Part shown: positions 5,439 to 5,545 of the stretch, one piece after another
Layout: each line of letters opens with the position of its first letter
How positions within the stretch are numbered: the stretch's first letter is position 1
Assembly: GCA_028291845.1 (NCBI GenBank)
Contig: JAQGNM010000547.1
Coordinates: forward strand, 1 to 5,545
Reading direction: 5' to 3'
DNA: 5,545 nucleotides
Source: Massilia sp.
GTDB taxonomy: Bacteria > Pseudomonadota > Gammaproteobacteria > Burkholderiales > Burkholderiaceae_D
The notes under the pieces: model-generated
Databases searched by the model: none
What the model saw: only the letters and a program-made list of their open reading frames with translations
Told to the model about the DNA's origin: nothing
Position numbers and translations under genes: made by a program

Positions 5439-5515
5439 ATGCAGTTTCAGGTGACGCCGGACGGATGAACTTGTAATCTACTGGTGTAGCAATTAACTTC
5501 ACGACCTGGAACCCC

Positions 5516-5545
5516 ATGAACCGTCACATCACCCTGTACTACGCT
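5516..5545 (+). CDS. probable glutathione S-transferase, first ten codons (cut by window edge)
   Basis: ATG at 5516 opens a frame encoding MNRHITLYYA, which runs off the window. '(M)ITLYYA' is the common first strand of the thioredoxin-like N-terminal domain of bacterial glutathione S-transferases, usually followed by a Pro and the catalytic Ser or Cys region that is not visible here. The Shine-Dalgarno match is weak (CTGGA, about five bases ahead). A possible but poor promoter is GTGACG (5451-5456) with TGTAAT (5472-5477) at a 15-base spacing. The call rests on ten residues and position, so it is tentative. Confidence 0.55.
   Translation, partial: MNRHITLYYA

Noticed and set aside
5403..5468. 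Twenty-one-codon plus-strand ORF (MSCNQYEQLAAPMQFQVTPDG) after the HAF-protein gene
   Set aside because: No Shine-Dalgarno sequence is present and it overlaps the nested inverted repeat; the composition looks coding-like, but one short frame is not enough.
5478..5489. CTAC-TGGT-GTAG small dyad ahead of the GST start
   Set aside because: Four-base arms are expected often by chance and the symmetry does not extend outward.
1..5545. Possible mobile element, CRISPR array or defence island
   Set aside because: No transposase, integrase, terminal inverted repeats, regularly spaced direct repeats of array type, or defence-type domains were found; the genes are typical chromosomal families.

Overview
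The window is GC-rich (roughly 60-65% by eye) and reads as chromosomal DNA of a betaproteobacterium. The protein styles and gene neighbourhood suggest Oxalobacteraceae (Massilia, Janthinobacterium, Duganella or similar). That placement is inferred from recognised protein families, not from a marker gene. No mobile element, CRISPR array, tRNA or rRNA was seen.

Layout. The left 3.1 kb is a run of minus-strand genes. In transcription order they are: a 15-codon leader ORF, a GNAT N-acetyltransferase of the phosphinothricin/arsinothricin type, a TcyP-type L-cystine symporter, a histidine (phosphoglycerate-mutase-like) phosphatase, and the first 38 codons of a stand-alone NAD(P)H-hydrate dehydratase cut by the window edge. 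The GNAT unit has the clearest promoter in the window (TTGCAA-17-TCTAAT) and the clearest ribosome binding site. That ribosome binding site serves the leader ORF, whose stop codon overlaps the acetyltransferase start in an ATGA arrangement. A GC-rich dyad and an AT-rich -10-like box separate the acetyltransferase from tcyP. The phosphatase and dehydratase lie 13 bp apart and are probably co-transcribed.

A divergent intergenic region of about 310 bp (3069-3377) follows. It holds the acetyltransferase promoter, a perfect 14-bp palindrome, and three TTTATAAC repeats at exactly 10-bp spacing just ahead of the next gene. The right half is one plus-strand gene for a 652-residue secreted protein: signal peptide, about seven to eight HAF-type repeats, a PKD domain and a C-terminal beta-rich domain resembling the post-COAP-1 type. 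Two hairpin-forming inverted repeats follow it. The window ends in the first ten codons of a probable glutathione S-transferase.

The genes do not form one obvious pathway. Cystine uptake, amino-acid-analogue acetylation, NAD(P)H repair and a GST could all fit sulfur or stress metabolism, but that link is only suggestive. Most of the window looks like ordinary housekeeping or accessory chromosome. The least explained signals are the leader ORF overlap, the phased TTTATAAC repeats, the 14-bp palindrome and the structured element after the HAF gene.
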